Below, piece by piece: positions 55,165 to 64,000 of a stretch of 64,000 nucleotides of DNA. A program made the position numbers and the translations under genes. The DNA lies in contig NZ_AXVD01000014.1 of assembly GCF_000482385.1 (NCBI RefSeq), positions 124,001 through 188,000 on the forward strand, in the 5' to 3' direction. How positions within the stretch are numbered: position 1 is the first letter of the stretch; each line of letters starts with the position of its first letter. Under the pieces are notes generated by a model. That model saw only the letters and a program-made list of their open reading frames with translations, was not told where the DNA came from and did not search any database. The stretch comes from Nocardia sp. CNY236 (GTDB taxonomy: Bacteria; Actinomycetota; Actinomycetes; Mycobacteriales; Mycobacteriaceae).

Positions 55165-56229
55165 CTAGTATCGCCGAGCCGAGTGGAACGGGGTCGAGCC
55201 CATGGGCGCGACCGCAACGGGGACGCCAAAGGTAGAGGCGTGCAACATGAGCCCGTTGCCTGCATAGATACCGACATGCGTGATATCGGGGTAGAAGAAG
55301 ACGACATCGCCGGGTTGTAGATCGCTCCGGGCGACGGGTACCCCGTGCCGGGCTTGTTGTGAGCTGGTGCGTGGCACTTTCTTGCCGACTTGCGCGAATG
55401 CCCACTGGACCAGGCCCGAGCAATCGAACTGGCTCGGGCCGGTGGCGCCCCAGACGTACGGGTCGCCGACACGGGTGAGTCCGGCGGCCAACGCGCTGGT
55501 GCCGCTGCCAGGGACCAGTCCCTCCAGCAAGGTGTCGCGGTCGAAGCCGGCAGGAAACGGTGAGCCGGCGAAGCTCGATTTGTCGACAGCGGGCAGCGCG
55601 TTCCATGCCTGTATCACCTTGGCAATGGCATCACCGAGTTCGCTGCGCTTGCGGATCAGGTCACTGTGCGTCGCCTCGGCTTGTCGAGCAGCCTGGTGGG
55701 CGGTCTCGGCGGCGGCGCGGGCGGTGGATTCGGCTGCCGCGGCAGATTCGGTGGCCTGCTCGTAGCGATCGAGTTGGGCTGAGGTCTGTGCGGTGATCAC
55801 GTCCAAAGCCGACATCTGGTCGAGAAGTTGTTGCGGTGAGTCGCTGACCAGTACGGCGGCCAGTCGACTGGTCCGCGCACCCTGGTAGGCGGCGATTGCG
55901 GTGCGATCGATGACCGGCTGGTATCGACGCACTTCGTCGCGAGCGCGGTTGGCTACGTCGGTGCGGGCGGCCAGGTCGGCCTCGGCGATGCGCTGCTCGG
56001 CGAGCTTGGTGTCGAATTCGGCCGCAACGTCGAGCGCCTGCTGATTGAGCTGCTCGGATTCGCGGGACAGTTCGATCATCCGTTGCACGGCCTCGGTCGC
56101 CGAACCGGGTAGCGCGGCGGGGTCGGCACCTGCCGAACCGCCGCCGCACAGGCCCGCAGCCATGACTACCGATACCAGAGTGGCACTGGCCAGGCGCCTC
56201 GCTCGGTGTTTCCGGTGATGTTCAGCCAC
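55165..56229 (-). CDS. NlpC/P60 peptidoglycan endopeptidase with coiled coil (Rv2190c-like)
   Basis: A 354-residue exported hydrolase. A signal peptide (about 10-36) is followed by a long helical coiled-coil region (about 45-210), then the NlpC/P60 domain: DPYVWGATGPSQFDCSGLVQWAF with Cys270, ITHVGIYAGNG with His318, and MLHAS with His330. It cleaves stem-peptide bonds during cell separation. The coiled coil probably controls access to the active site, as in RipA. A second P60 gene lies upstream on the same strand. Confidence 0.94.
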   Translation of the reverse strand: MAEHHRKHRARRLASATLVSVVMAAGLCGGGSAGADPAALPGSATEAVQRMIELSRESEQLNQQALDVAAEFDTKLAEQRIAEADLAARTDVANRARDEVRRYQPVIDRTAIAAYQGARTSRLAAVLVSDSPQQLLDQMSALDVITAQTSAQLDRYEQATESAAAAESTARAAAETAHQAARQAEATHSDLIRKRSELGDAIAKVIQAWNALPAVDKSSFAGSPFPAGFDRDTLLEGLVPGSGTSALAAGLTRVGDPYVWGATGPSQFDCSGLVQWAFAQVGKKVPRTSSQQARHGVPVARSDLQPGDVVFFYPDITHVGIYAGNGLMLHASTFGVPVAVAPMGSTPFHSARRY

Positions 56230-56363
56230 GACCCGCAGTGCCCGTCCTCTCGTGAAACGATCTTTCGTGCAGCCGACGTGGCGGTATGCAGAAGCCGAAG
56301 GTGCGCAAGGCGCGACACCGAGCTGCTCGGTGAAAGGTCTCGGTCAGGTTACGGAACGGTATA

Positions 56364-56396
56364 GCGCACTGTCCAGTAGGGCGCACTGTCCAGTAG
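56364..56396 (-). repeat. 17-bp direct repeat between the two P60 genes
   Basis: GCGCACTGTCCAGTAGG occurs at 56364-56380 and the same 16 bases repeat at 56381-56396. The pair sits just before the stop of the upstream P60 gene and 135 bp before the coiled-coil P60 start, in the region that would hold the latter's promoter. Confidence 0.65.
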
Positions 56397-56401
56397 AGCG
56401 T

Positions 56402-56974
56402 TCAGAAGCGGCGGGCTCCGGCGACCGGCATGGAAGAGATCGGCGCCACGTGCACGAGTGTGCCCGGCGTGGCCGCGTGGACCACATTGCCGTCGCCGGC
56501 GTAGAGACCGGAGTGGCTGCCGCCGTAGAACGAGATCACATCGCCTACTCGGAGTGCACCCAGCGACACCGGGGTGCCGGAGGCGAGCTGCGCGCCGCTG
56601 GTTCTCGGCAGTTCTCGACCGGCCTGCCGGTAGGACCACTGCACCAGTCCGGAGCAGTCGAAGGAGTTGGGGCCGGCTGCGCCGTAGACGTACGGCGAAC
56701 CGACTTTGCTCATCGCGGCGTCGAGGGCGAGCTCGCCGACCGACTTTTTCGGGGGAGTGAACGGCAGTGGAGCCGGACCCGGCAGCTCGAGCCCCGGTAG
56801 TGGGTGGGGAAGTTGGATCCCGTCGGGAATCTCGAACGTGCCCACGCCCGGGATGGTCACCGGTTGGGCCGACGCCGGGGCGGCGGGCAGCAGGAATGCG
56901 CCGATGGTGGCCGCGCCGACGGCCCCGGCGGCGACAGCGCGCCGCGCATGGCGTTTGACGGCGTTGGTCGTCAT
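56402..56974 (-). CDS. Short secreted NlpC/P60 endopeptidase
   Basis: A 190-residue exported protein. An Ala-rich signal peptide (1-36, PASAQ) is followed by a short Pro-rich linker and a bare P60 domain: SPYVYGAAGPNSFDCSGLVQWSY with Cys107, GSHSGLYAGDG with His154, and VVHAATP with His166. It lacks the coiled coil of its neighbour. C. glutamicum carries two NlpC/P60 genes at the corresponding locus, so the tandem pair is an old arrangement. It would hydrolyse peptidoglycan peptides. Confidence 0.94.
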   Translation of the reverse strand: MTTNAVKRHARRAVAAGAVGAATIGAFLLPAAPASAQPVTIPGVGTFEIPDGIQLPHPLPGLELPGPAPLPFTPPKKSVGELALDAAMSKVGSPYVYGAAGPNSFDCSGLVQWSYRQAGRELPRTSGAQLASGTPVSLGALRVGDVISFYGGSHSGLYAGDGNVVHAATPGTLVHVAPISSMPVAGARRF

Positions 56975-57533
56975 GATGCGGTACTCCCAATCTGCCTCAC
57001 GACGCCGCATCCGGTGATGCCGCGGACTTCGTCTGTGCCGCACCTGGTGGCGGACGACTCCGTGAGGTCTCGAAAAGGCTACGAAAACATCACGGTCGTT
57101 TGTAAACACCAGAAACGTGCGAGGTCTCCGGATCGAAAAAATCACAAGAGCACCATGTGAGTTTTCTCCCACCAATAACAAAAAGATAACGGCGGTGACA
57201 TGGGGTGGCGGGACGCGATGCTGCGCCGCGATGTGGGCAGGGGCTCCCGGCCGGCTTCCCGACCTATGCATTTCGGTAATATCAGCAGGTCGCAGACGTT
57301 CGTCGACGGGAGACTCCCATGAGGTCGCCCGGCTGGGCGTCCAGCGGTTGCTGCGCCTCGACACGCCCGGCGGTCATTCGTGGCCGGCCCCGGCCCGTTC
57401 TCGGTGATTGATGCAAATCATCCAATGATGTGACCTGCATCTCAATATGCTATTTCTAGATCATTTTCTGTATATCACGCCCGAATTTCGATCGTGTAAT
57501 TCGCGAATTCATGGTGTATGGACCGCACGGTAG
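56975..57533. other. 559-bp divergent control region, partly AT-rich
   Basis: This gap separates the short P60 gene from the nuclease gene. The parts 57060-57200 and 57405-57500 are much richer in A and T than the surroundings. I looked for a c-di-AMP (ydaO) riboswitch on the minus strand, which often precedes P60 genes, and did not find its conserved GGGTGAAT core. No convincing gene is present. Promoters for both genes must lie here. Confidence 0.45.
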
Positions 57534-59393
57534 GTGTCGGATCATGGCTCTACGCTGCCGGATGTGTCCGAACCCGCACCCCAGACGGTTGCCCCTCGGC
57601 AGCTGGCTTTCGACGAACTCGACACCCCCTTGTACGACACGACGTTTGTCGTCGTGGATCTGGAAACCACGGGTACCAGCCCCGGCGTCGACGCCATCAC
57701 CGAGATCGGCGCAGTGAAAGTGCGCGGTGGCGAGGTGCTCGGCGAGTTCGCGACGTTGATCGACCCAGGGCGCACGCTGCCGCCGCCCGTCGTCCGGGTC
57801 ACCGGGATCACCACCGAGATGGTGTATGCCGCACCACGGATCGAGGCAGTGCTGCCCGGATTCCTCGAATTCGCCGCAGGTGCGGTGCTCGTTGCACACA
57901 ACGCCCGATTCGACACCGCGTTTCTGCGAGCCGCCGCGCAACGATGCGCGGTCGACTGGCCTGCGCCACCCGTGCTGTGCACCCTGAAGCTGTCCCGGCG
58001 AGTGTTGAGCCGCGACGAGGCGCCGTCACTGCGATTGAGCTCGCTGGCCCGCATCCTGGGTGCGGCAGCTCCACCGACCCACCGCGCGCTACCGGACGCC
58101 CGGGCAACCGTCGACGTCCTACATGCGCTGATCGGCAGGGTCGGCAACCAGGGCGTGCACAGCCTCACCGAGCTTCTCGACTACCTGCCCGACATCTCGC
58201 CCCAGCAGCGCTCCAAGCGCTCCCTTGCAGCCGACCTCCCGGCGACCCCCGGGGTGTACCTCTTCCGTGGTCCGGCTGGCGAAGTTCTCTACGTCGGTAC
58301 GGCGGTGAACCTGCGCCGCCGGGTCCGAAACTACTTCACCGGCTCGGAGACCAGGGGGCGGATGAAGGAAATGGTCGCGCTGGCGATCGGCGTAGACCAC
58401 ATCGGGTGTGCGCACGCGCTCGAGGCCGGGGTGCGAGAACTGCGACTATTGGTGGCGCACGCCCCGCCGTACAACCGGCGGTCGAAATTCCCGAAGCGTG
58501 GGTGGTGGCTCACTCTGACCGAGGAGCCCTTCCCTCGGTTGTCGATAGTGCGCGATCCCTCCCGAGACGCGCTGGGGCCGTTCACCGCCCGCCACGAAGC
58601 TGCCGAGCTGGGCGCAATCATCGCCGAAAGCGCCGGATTGCGCACCTGCACCACTCGGTTGCCTCGGCGTGGAGTCCACGACTGCCCGCCCGCGATCGTC
58701 GGCGGGTGTCCGGCCGCCTCCGGCAGTCGGGCCCTGCATCCGCAGAGATACTCCTCCCGACCCGCGCTCGTTCGTTCGCTGTTCGCCGGAGATTCGGACG
58801 CGCCGCTGCAGGCCATGCTCGATCGGGTCGAAAGCTACGCGCACACGCACCATTTCGAGGCGGCGGCCCGTCTGCGTGATCGGCTGATCCGTGTGGTGCG
58901 CGCACTGTATCGCTCCCAGCGGCTCGTTGCGGTGGCCCGAATCGCCGAGTTGATCGCCGCACATCCCGATGGCCAGGGTGGCTGGGAGATCGCGATCGTT
59001 CGGTACGGCCGGCTCGCCGGTGCGGCCGTCGCGCCGCGTGGAACACCCCCGATGCCGGTTGTCGAGCAGCTCGCTACCGCAGCCGAGACGGTGCTTCCCA
59101 GCCGACCTGCGGCGCACGCGTCCACAATCGAATCGACCCGCGGCCATCCCGTGTTGCCCGAACAGAACCAGGTATGGAACTCGGACCCGGGCGGTCCGCC
59201 GCTGCGCGGTGCCTCTCCGGACGAGGTCGCGCTGATCGCCCGCTGGCTGGCACGCCCAGGCGTTCGGCTCGTGTCGTCCAGCGAAGGGTATCGAGAGCCG
59301 ATGTACGGTGCGGCGCGTTGGCTGGACTGGGCGCGGCGGGCCGAGGCTGCGGCCATGCCCGGACATTCGGGCGGGTCCAGCTCTACCGCCTAG
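57534..59393 (+). CDS. DEDDh exonuclease plus GIY-YIG nuclease fusion (Rv2191-like)
   Basis: A 619-residue fusion. The N-terminal exonuclease resembles DNA polymerase III epsilon: VVDLETTG with Asp42 and Glu44, [11 protein letters not shown], and [17 protein letters not shown] nuclease domain follows ([25 protein letters not shown]), then UvrC-like segments including a UVR-like [22 protein letters not shown]. It resembles Rv2191 and Cho/UvrC-type proteins and probably acts in DNA repair. The GTG at 57534 is used; GTG 57564 is possible. Confidence 0.9.
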   Translation: MSDHGSTLPDVSEPAPQTVAPRQLAFDELDTPLYDTTFVVVDLETTGTSPGVDAITEIGAVKVRGGEVLGEFATLIDPGRTLPPPVVRVTGITTEMVYAAPRIEAVLPGFLEFAAGAVLVAHNARFDTAFLRAAAQRCAVDWPAPPVLCTLKLSRRVLSRDEAPSLRLSSLARILGAAAPPTHRALPDARATVDVLHALIGRVGNQGVHSLTELLDYLPDISPQQRSKRSLAADLPATPGVYLFRGPAGEVLYVGTAVNLRRRVRNYFTGSETRGRMKEMVALAIGVDHIGCAHALEAGVRELRLLVAHAPPYNRRSKFPKRGWWLTLTEEPFPRLSIVRDPSRDALGPFTARHEAAELGAIIAESAGLRTCTTRLPRRGVHDCPPAIVGGCPAASGSRALHPQRYSSRPALVRSLFAGDSDAPLQAMLDRVESYAHTHHFEAAARLRDRLIRVVRALYRSQRLVAVARIAELIAAHPDGQGGWEIAIVRYGRLAGAAVAPRGTPPMPVVEQLATAAETVLPSRPAAHASTIESTRGHPVLPEQNQVWNSDPGGPPLRGASPDEVALIARWLARPGVRLVSSSEGYREPMYGAARWLDWARRAEAAAMPGHSGGSSSTA

Positions 59394-59403
59394 GCTGAGC
59401 GCC

Positions 59404-59679
59404 ATGATTACCGCGATCGTGCTGATCCATGCCGACAACGGCCGTATCCCCGAGACCGCACAATCGGTCGCCGATACCGAAGGCGTCGCCGAGGTCTACT
59501 CCTGTGCCGGAGACGTGGATCTGATCGCCATCGTGCGCGTGCGCGACCATCAGCAGATCGCCGAGGTGGTGACCGATCGAATCGACAAGACTCCCGGCGT
59601 CGTGCGCACCATCACCCACATCGCCTTCAAGGCGTATTCGCGTGCCGAGGTGGAGGCAGGTTTCGCCCTGGGTGAGTAG
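59404..59679 (+). CDS. Stand-alone Lrp/AsnC ligand-binding (RAM) domain protein
   Basis: A 91-residue protein with only the effector-binding RAM domain: ITAIVLIHADNGRIPETAQSVADTEGVAEVYSCAGDVDLIAIVRVRDHQQIAEVVTDRIDKTPGVVRTITHIAFKAYS. No DNA-binding domain is present. Such proteins form amino-acid-binding oligomers that may modify other regulators. The location between the nuclease and trpD suggests a link to tryptophan, but there is no proof. The ATG lies 10 bp after the nuclease stop. Confidence 0.9.
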   Translation: MITAIVLIHADNGRIPETAQSVADTEGVAEVYSCAGDVDLIAIVRVRDHQQIAEVVTDRIDKTPGVVRTITHIAFKAYSRAEVEAGFALGE

Positions 59680-59712
59680 CGGTGGGTCGCTGGCGCACAA
59701 CCCCGGTGTCGG

Positions 59713-60774
59713 TCAGTCGCTGCCCAGCCGGTGAGTGAGTTGGGCCCAGTGCTCCAGCAACGCCGCCGCCTTGCCGGTATCGATCGCATCCGCCGCGCGG
59801 GCCATGGTGGCGGCGAGCGCTCCATGGAGGTCGGCATCGGGATCGCCGTGGCCACGGGACCAGTCGTAGGCCACCAGTGCGGCTGCCGAGTTCAACACGA
59901 CCGCGTCACGCGCCGCACCGCCGCCGCCGGCGAACACCTCACGGGCTACGGTCGCATTGACCGCGGCGTCGCCGCCGACCAGTGCGTCCGGATCTGCCCG
60001 CGGAATCCCGATGCGGGTGGGATCGATCGTCGTCCGTCGCATCCGTCCCCCGGAGACGACCCACGCGTCGGTGGTGTCGGTGGTGGTGATCTCGTCCAGC
60101 CCATCGTTGCCTCGCACCACCAGCGCGCTCACGCCGCGCTCGGCGAACACCTCCGCGAGCACCGGGAGCAGATCGCCGAAGGCGCACCCCACCAATCCCG
60201 CGCGTGGCTGAGCGGGATTGGTCAATGGTCCCAGCACATTGAACACGGTGGGAACGCCGATTTCGCGACGAGCCGCGCCCGCATAGCGCAAGGCGGGGTG
60301 GAACACGGCCGCGAAGCAGAATCCGATACCCGCTTCACGCACGCAGCGCGCCACGGCCTCCGGGCCGAGCGTGAGCCGCACACCCAACTCCTCGAGCACG
60401 TCGGCTCCGCCGCTCTTGGACGATTGGGCCCGGTTTCCATGTTTGACGACCGGCGCGCCCGCGGCGGCCACCACGATCGAGGACATTGTCGAGATGTTCA
60501 CCGAGCCGGAGCGATCGCCACCGGTACCCACGATGTCGACGGCGTCGCCGTCGATCCGAACCCGGCGTGCGTGCTCGAGCATGCCGGTGGCCAAGCCGAT
60601 CAGCTCGGCACGGGTCGGGCCTTTGATCTTCATGGCCAGACCGAAGGCAGCGATCTGCGCGGTGGTGGCGTTGTCGGACATGATCTCGTCCATCGCCCAC
60701 GCCGTATCGTCCGCCGCCAAGTCGCCGCCGTCGGCAAGAACTGCCAGTACCTCGGGCCAGCTGCGCACGCTCAT
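59713..60774 (-). CDS. trpD: Anthranilate phosphoribosyltransferase TrpD
   Basis: A 353-residue TrpD forming phosphoribosyl-anthranilate in tryptophan synthesis. Motifs are clear: [23 protein letters not shown] for PRPP binding, [22 protein letters not shown], and [35 protein letters not shown]. The ATG at 60774 has GGGAG and AAGGA upstream. The other trp genes are elsewhere, as in mycobacteria. It is convergent with the RAM-domain gene. Confidence 0.97.
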   Translation of the reverse strand: MSVRSWPEVLAVLADGGDLAADDTAWAMDEIMSDNATTAQIAAFGLAMKIKGPTRAELIGLATGMLEHARRVRIDGDAVDIVGTGGDRSGSVNISTMSSIVVAAAGAPVVKHGNRAQSSKSGGADVLEELGVRLTLGPEAVARCVREAGIGFCFAAVFHPALRYAGAARREIGVPTVFNVLGPLTNPAQPRAGLVGCAFGDLLPVLAEVFAERGVSALVVRGNDGLDEITTTDTTDAWVVSGGRMRRTTIDPTRIGIPRADPDALVGGDAAVNATVAREVFAGGGGAARDAVVLNSAAALVAYDWSRGHGDPDADLHGALAATMARAADAIDTGKAAALLEHWAQLTHRLGSD

Positions 60775-60860
60775 TCCTTCACTCCCATCACACTGGTTCG
60801 CCGACCAGTTCGTCCCAGGCAGCCTAGGCCGTGGTGGGCGAATGCTCGGTCCGCGGCCGG

Positions 60861-61289
60861 TCACATCGGGGTGCGCTTCGGTTGCAGTGCATCCCAGCCT
60901 TCGGCGTGACCGTCGTGACGCTGCGCCAGACCGGCCATGCGCGCGCGCTCTTGCGCGCAGTGCAGCGCATCCAGCTGTTGGACACGCTGCAGGACGACCG
61001 GTTCGAGCGCGTCGCCACTGGCCGCGCCGGCCGGCGCACGCGCATATCCTTCTTGTGCGGCGATCGCGCAGACCGACTCGACGTGCGGGGCCGGGATGCG
61101 CAAGTGATGCCGGAGCACCGCGGGTGCCTGTGCGGACAGACCGGTCGCGCGCGCCAATGCGGCGGAGCAGCTCTCGGTGTCGTCGAAACTGGAAGCGACC
61201 ACCTCGAGGTCCGTCCGATCCAGCTGCAGCGCCGCCGGCCTGCGCCGCACCAACCGCTGCCACAACCGCGCTGCCCTGGTCGTTGCCAT
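60861..61289 (-). CDS. Hypothetical protein, 142 aa, upstream of trpD
   Basis: A 142-residue soluble protein with basic and helical composition: [70 protein letters not shown]. No motif is recognised. The ATG at 61289 has GGAGA about seven bases upstream, which supports translation. It is on the same strand as trpD (86 bp gap) and divergent from ctaE. Confidence 0.7.
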   Translation of the reverse strand: MATTRAARLWQRLVRRRPAALQLDRTDLEVVASSFDDTESCSAALARATGLSAQAPAVLRHHLRIPAPHVESVCAIAAQEGYARAPAGAASGDALEPVVLQRVQQLDALHCAQERARMAGLAQRHDGHAEGWDALQPKRTPM

Positions 61290-61347
61290 CTCAGCATCTC
61301 CTTACCTTCACCTGTCATGCTGGCGGTGCGTGCGCCACCGGTGTGGC

Positions 61348-61385
61348 TGCGCACCATTCCTGCGGGGTTGCGCACCATTCCTGCG
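61348..61385 (+). repeat. 21-bp-period direct repeat upstream of ctaE
   Basis: TGCGCACCATTCCTGCG occurs exactly at 61348-61364 and 61369-61385, a 21-bp period equal to two helical turns. It lies about 115-150 bp upstream of ctaE and 59 bp from the divergent hypothetical gene, so it may bind a dimeric regulator of either. Confidence 0.6.
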
Positions 61386-61498
61386 AGGCGTACCCGAACC
61401 CGGTCGGTGGCCTCATCCGGACTCGTATGTTCCGACGCGAAGGAACGAGTTGCGCACCCGAGTACTGCTGTCGTACTACGGCGAGTCATACTTACCCC

Positions 61499-62110
61499 GT
61501 GACGACCGCAGTAGGGACCCCAGGATCGGCCATTACTCAGCGTGTGCATTCGCTGAACCGGCCCAACATGGTCAGCGTCGGTACCATCATCTGGCTGTCC
61601 AGTGAGCTGATGTTCTTTGCCGGCCTGTTCGCGATGTACTTCGTGGCGCGTGCACAGGCGGACGGCCAGTGGCCGCCGGAACCGACCGAGCTGAACCTGA
61701 AGCTTGCCGTGCCGGTCACCACCGTATTGATCGCTTCGTCGTTCACCTGCCAGATGGGCGTGTTCGCCGCCGAGAAGGGCGATGTATTCGGCCTGCGTCG
61801 CTGGTACCTCATCACTCTGCTGATGGGTACGTTCTTCGTCCTCGGCCAGGGCTACGAGTACTACAGCCTGGTGCAGGAGGGGACGACGACCTCCAGTAGC
61901 TCCTACGGCTCGGTGTTCTACATCACCACCGGCTTCCACGGTCTGCACGTGATCGGCGGTCTGATCGCGTTCGTCCTGCTGCTGGTCCGCACCAAGCTCA
62001 GCAAGTTCACTCCCGCTCAGGCCACCGCGGCGATCGTCGTCTCCTACTACTGGCACTTCGTCGACATCGTGTGGATCGGACTGTTCGCCACGATCTACTT
62101 CGTTCGCTGA
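61499..62110 (+). CDS. ctaE: Cytochrome c oxidase subunit III (CtaE)
   Basis: A 203-residue membrane subunit with five hydrophobic helices and the family pieces [40 protein letters not shown] and [14 protein letters not shown]. It is part of the aa3 oxidase in the bcc-aa3 supercomplex. The GTG at 61499 lies six bases after a -10-like CATACT (61487-61492), so the message may be leaderless. It leads the ctaE-qcrC-qcrA operon. Confidence 0.97.
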   Translation: MTTAVGTPGSAITQRVHSLNRPNMVSVGTIIWLSSELMFFAGLFAMYFVARAQADGQWPPEPTELNLKLAVPVTTVLIASSFTCQMGVFAAEKGDVFGLRRWYLITLLMGTFFVLGQGYEYYSLVQEGTTTSSSSYGSVFYITTGFHGLHVIGGLIAFVLLLVRTKLSKFTPAQATAAIVVSYYWHFVDIVWIGLFATIYFVR

Positions 62111-62195
62111 GTGTCCTCGCCGTGCTGTTCAGCGGCTGCGGTGAGACCCAAGATCTTTTGCACAAGTCGGTTCCGTCTACTCCAAAGGGACACAG

Positions 62196-63059
62196 ATGAG
62201 TTCATCTCCCCCATCAGCGCCAGAGCCCGGAAATCGAGGCAACGGCCAGGCCAGCAAGACGCGTAGGCAGCGCCGCGTCCGCCGTCGTATCGCAGGCGGG
62301 CTCGCACTGCTGGTGGCCCTGGTCGGGGCGGGCTTTCTGGCATCGGCGCTGACGCCGAACCCGCAGCGCGCGACCGCGGGCGAGGATCAGTCCGCGCTGA
62401 TCCGCGAGGGTCGGCAACTCTACGAGACCTCCTGTATCACTTGTCATGGCGCAAACTTGCAAGGTGTGACCGATCGAGGCCCCAGTCTGATCGGCGTCGG
62501 CGAATCCGCCGTCTATTTCCAGGTCTCGTCCGGGCGTATGCCGATGACTCGTAACGAGGCCCAGGCGACGCGCAAGCCACCGAAATTCGACGCGCATCAG
62601 ACGGACGCGCTGGGCGCCTACGTGGCATCCAATGGCGGCGGACCGACTGTGATTCGCGACGCCGACGGTGAGATCGCCCAGGAGTCGTTGCGTGGTTCGG
62701 ACATCGCTCGTGGATCCGAATTGTTCCGTATGAACTGCGCGTCCTGCCACAACTTCACCGGGCGCGGAGGTGCGCTGTCGTCGGGTAAATTCGCCCCACC
62801 GCTGGAACCGGCCAATGAGCAGCAGCTCTACGCGGCAATGCTCACCGGTCCGCAGAACATGCCGAAGTTCTCCGATCGCCAGCTGAGCCCGGAGGAGAAG
62901 CGCGACATCATCGCCTACGTCAAGAACGCGAGCGAGGAGCGCAGCCCGGGTGGCTGGGATCTCGGTGGGTTCGGCCCCGCGACCGAGGGCCTGGCCATTT
63001 GGGTGGTCGGCATCACGCTCGTGGTCGGCGCCGCCATGTGGATTGGATCGAGGTCATGA
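62196..63059 (+). CDS. qcrC: Diheme cytochrome c subunit of the bcc complex (QcrC)
   Basis: A 287-residue membrane-anchored cytochrome. The N-terminal helix (32-52) is followed by two c-type heme motifs, CITCH at 80-84 and CASCH at 181-185, and a C-terminal helix (about 262-283). It replaces soluble cytochrome c by passing electrons directly to CtaC. The stop overlaps the qcrA start (ATGA). Confidence 0.98.
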   Translation: MSSSPPSAPEPGNRGNGQASKTRRQRRVRRRIAGGLALLVALVGAGFLASALTPNPQRATAGEDQSALIREGRQLYETSCITCHGANLQGVTDRGPSLIGVGESAVYFQVSSGRMPMTRNEAQATRKPPKFDAHQTDALGAYVASNGGGPTVIRDADGEIAQESLRGSDIARGSELFRMNCASCHNFTGRGGALSSGKFAPPLEPANEQQLYAAMLTGPQNMPKFSDRQLSPEEKRDIIAYVKNASEERSPGGWDLGGFGPATEGLAIWVVGITLVVGAAMWIGSRS

Positions 63060-64000
63060 GCGATAAGGAGCGAGACGACATGGGTCGGCCCGATGAAGGC
63101 CACACGCAGCCGTCGGACGAGCGGGTGGCCAGTGCCACCACTGCGGAGCCGACCGAGGCGCAACTCGATGCGATGTCGCGCGAGGAGTTGGTGGCGCTCG
63201 GCACCGCACGCGACGACGTCGATGTCGCCTACCGTCGGGAACGGCACCCGGTTGCGGGTACCCGCGCGGAGAAGCGCGCCGAGCGTGCGGTGACGTTCTG
63301 GTTCGCGGTGTCCGGCATCGCTGCGGCGGCGCTGGTCGGGGTGTTCTTGTTCTGGCCGTGGGAGTTCAAGGGCAAGAACGAGGAGGGCCACGGACTCTAC
63401 TCGCTGTTCACTCCACTGATCGGTCTGACCTTCGGTATCGCCGTATTGGTCATCGGCGTTGCGGTGGTGTTGATCCGCAAGCTGTTCATCCCTGCCGAGC
63501 TGTCCATTCAGCAGCGCCACGACGGTCCCTCCCCGGAGATCGAGCGCCGGACGCTGACTGCGCAGCTGCAGGACGCTGTGGAGACCTCGACCCTCGGTCG
63601 CCGCAAGATGATCACGCGCACCGCGGGCGCCGGCGTCGGCGTGCTCGGCATCGGATCGTTGTTGGTGTTCGCGGGTGGTTTGATCAAGAATCCGTGGGCC
63701 AAGGGCGACAAGTCGCCACTGTGGGTCTCGGGCTGGACGCCGGACTACCCGGGCGAAACGATCTACCTCCGTCGTGACACCGGCCGCCCTCAGGATGTCG
63801 TGTTGGTGCGTCCGGAGGATCTGGATGCCGGCGCGATGGAGACCGTCTTTCCCTGGAAGGAGAGCTGGCGCGGGGACGAGCATGCCACGTTCAAGTCCTT
63901 GCGCGGTATCCGCAATTCCGTCATGTTGATCCGGCTGCGCACCGAGGACGCACAGAACGCGGTCATGCGCAGGGGCCAGGAAAGCTTCAACTACGGCGAC
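63056..64000 (+). CDS. qcrA: Rieske iron-sulfur subunit of the bcc complex (QcrA), partial
   Basis: The first 315 residues are in the window; the gene runs off the right edge before the Rieske cluster motifs. The visible part has a charged N-terminus, then two helices (about 80-100 and 115-140) and a third (about 185-210) after [19 protein letters not shown]. This three-helix N-terminus is typical of actinobacterial QcrA. The ATG overlaps the qcrC stop. Confidence 0.96.
   Translation, partial: MSDKERDDMGRPDEGHTQPSDERVASATTAEPTEAQLDAMSREELVALGTARDDVDVAYRRERHPVAGTRAEKRAERAVTFWFAVSGIAAAALVGVFLFWPWEFKGKNEEGHGLYSLFTPLIGLTFGIAVLVIGVAVVLIRKLFIPAELSIQQRHDGPSPEIERRTLTAQLQDAVETSTLGRRKMITRTAGAGVGVLGIGSLLVFAGGLIKNPWAKGDKSPLWVSGWTPDYPGETIYLRRDTGRPQDVVLVRPEDLDAGAMETVFPWKESWRGDEHATFKSLRGIRNSVMLIRLRTEDAQNAVMRRGQESFNYGD

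Noticed and set aside
56975..57300. c-di-AMP (ydaO) riboswitch upstream of the P60 gene
   Set aside because: The conserved GGGTGAAT core and flanking helices were not found on the minus strand.
57117..57407. Possible 96-aa gene upstream of the nuclease
   Set aside because: No ribosome binding site, odd composition, and the frame crosses the AT-rich control region.

Overview
The window is high-GC actinobacterial chromosome. Gene order and content place it in the mycolic-acid Corynebacteriales, most likely Nocardia. The sucB-lipB-lipA, pepA/gcvT/ilvE, cobUTS, adoK/asnB/ctaC-ctaF, plsC-glk-pimB-NlpC/P60 and trpD/ctaE-qcrCA blocks are those known from Mycobacterium and Corynebacterium. No rRNA, tRNA, CRISPR array, transposase or integrase is visible.

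Layout. (1) 1-4.2 kb: the end of an M20 peptidase gene, a TY-Chap-like protein, a DUF4191 membrane protein, an RDD membrane protein and glnA (glutamine synthetase I). glnA is preceded by a four-half-site GlnR operator. (2) 4.2-6.1 kb: a 1.74-kb insert-like segment. It is bounded by direct repeats that duplicate the last codons of glnA plus about 130 bp of downstream DNA, and it carries two small genes of unknown function. (3) 6.2-24.5 kb, accessory region: a lipocalin-like protein; a TetR-controlled oxidative catabolic cluster (ALDH-SDR-dehydrogenase-CMD-TetR divergent from P450-SDR); an envelope operon of lipoprotein, SGNH hydrolase and acyltransferase-3; an ArsR/AHSA1/DHFR-like operon; EF-G2; a HxlR regulator; and a cutinase with a Thr/Ser/Pro repeat tail. 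(4) 24.8-45.1 kb, core metabolism: lipoate synthesis and transfer next to the E2 lipoyl enzyme sucB, leucyl aminopeptidase, glycine cleavage T protein, branched-chain aminotransferase, cobalamin lower-loop assembly (CobU, CobT, CobS), an IscA/HesB-type Fe-S protein, adenosine kinase, asparagine synthetase, and cytochrome aa3 subunits II and IV. (5) 45.2-64 kb: a FAD oxidase, a PhoD phosphatase, an acyltransferase, a ROK glucokinase, an ArsA-like ATPase cluster with SRPBCC proteins, PimB', two NlpC/P60 cell-wall hydrolases, a DEDDh/GIY-YIG nuclease, trpD, and ctaE-qcrC-qcrA, which runs off the right edge.

Regulation visible in the sequence includes the GlnR box at glnA and a palindrome (CTGGACA-N2-TGTCCAG type) at three promoter positions of the P450/ALDH/TetR cluster. 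A leaderless ArsR promoter has a palindrome between its -35 and -10 elements. Two palindromic hairpins lie where terminators are expected. Several in-frame or intergenic tandem repeats (pepA 3' end, the ArsA-like ATPase, the glucokinase tail, the cutinase tail) are candidate length-variable loci. The most unusual structure is the att-like duplication at the 3' end of glnA.
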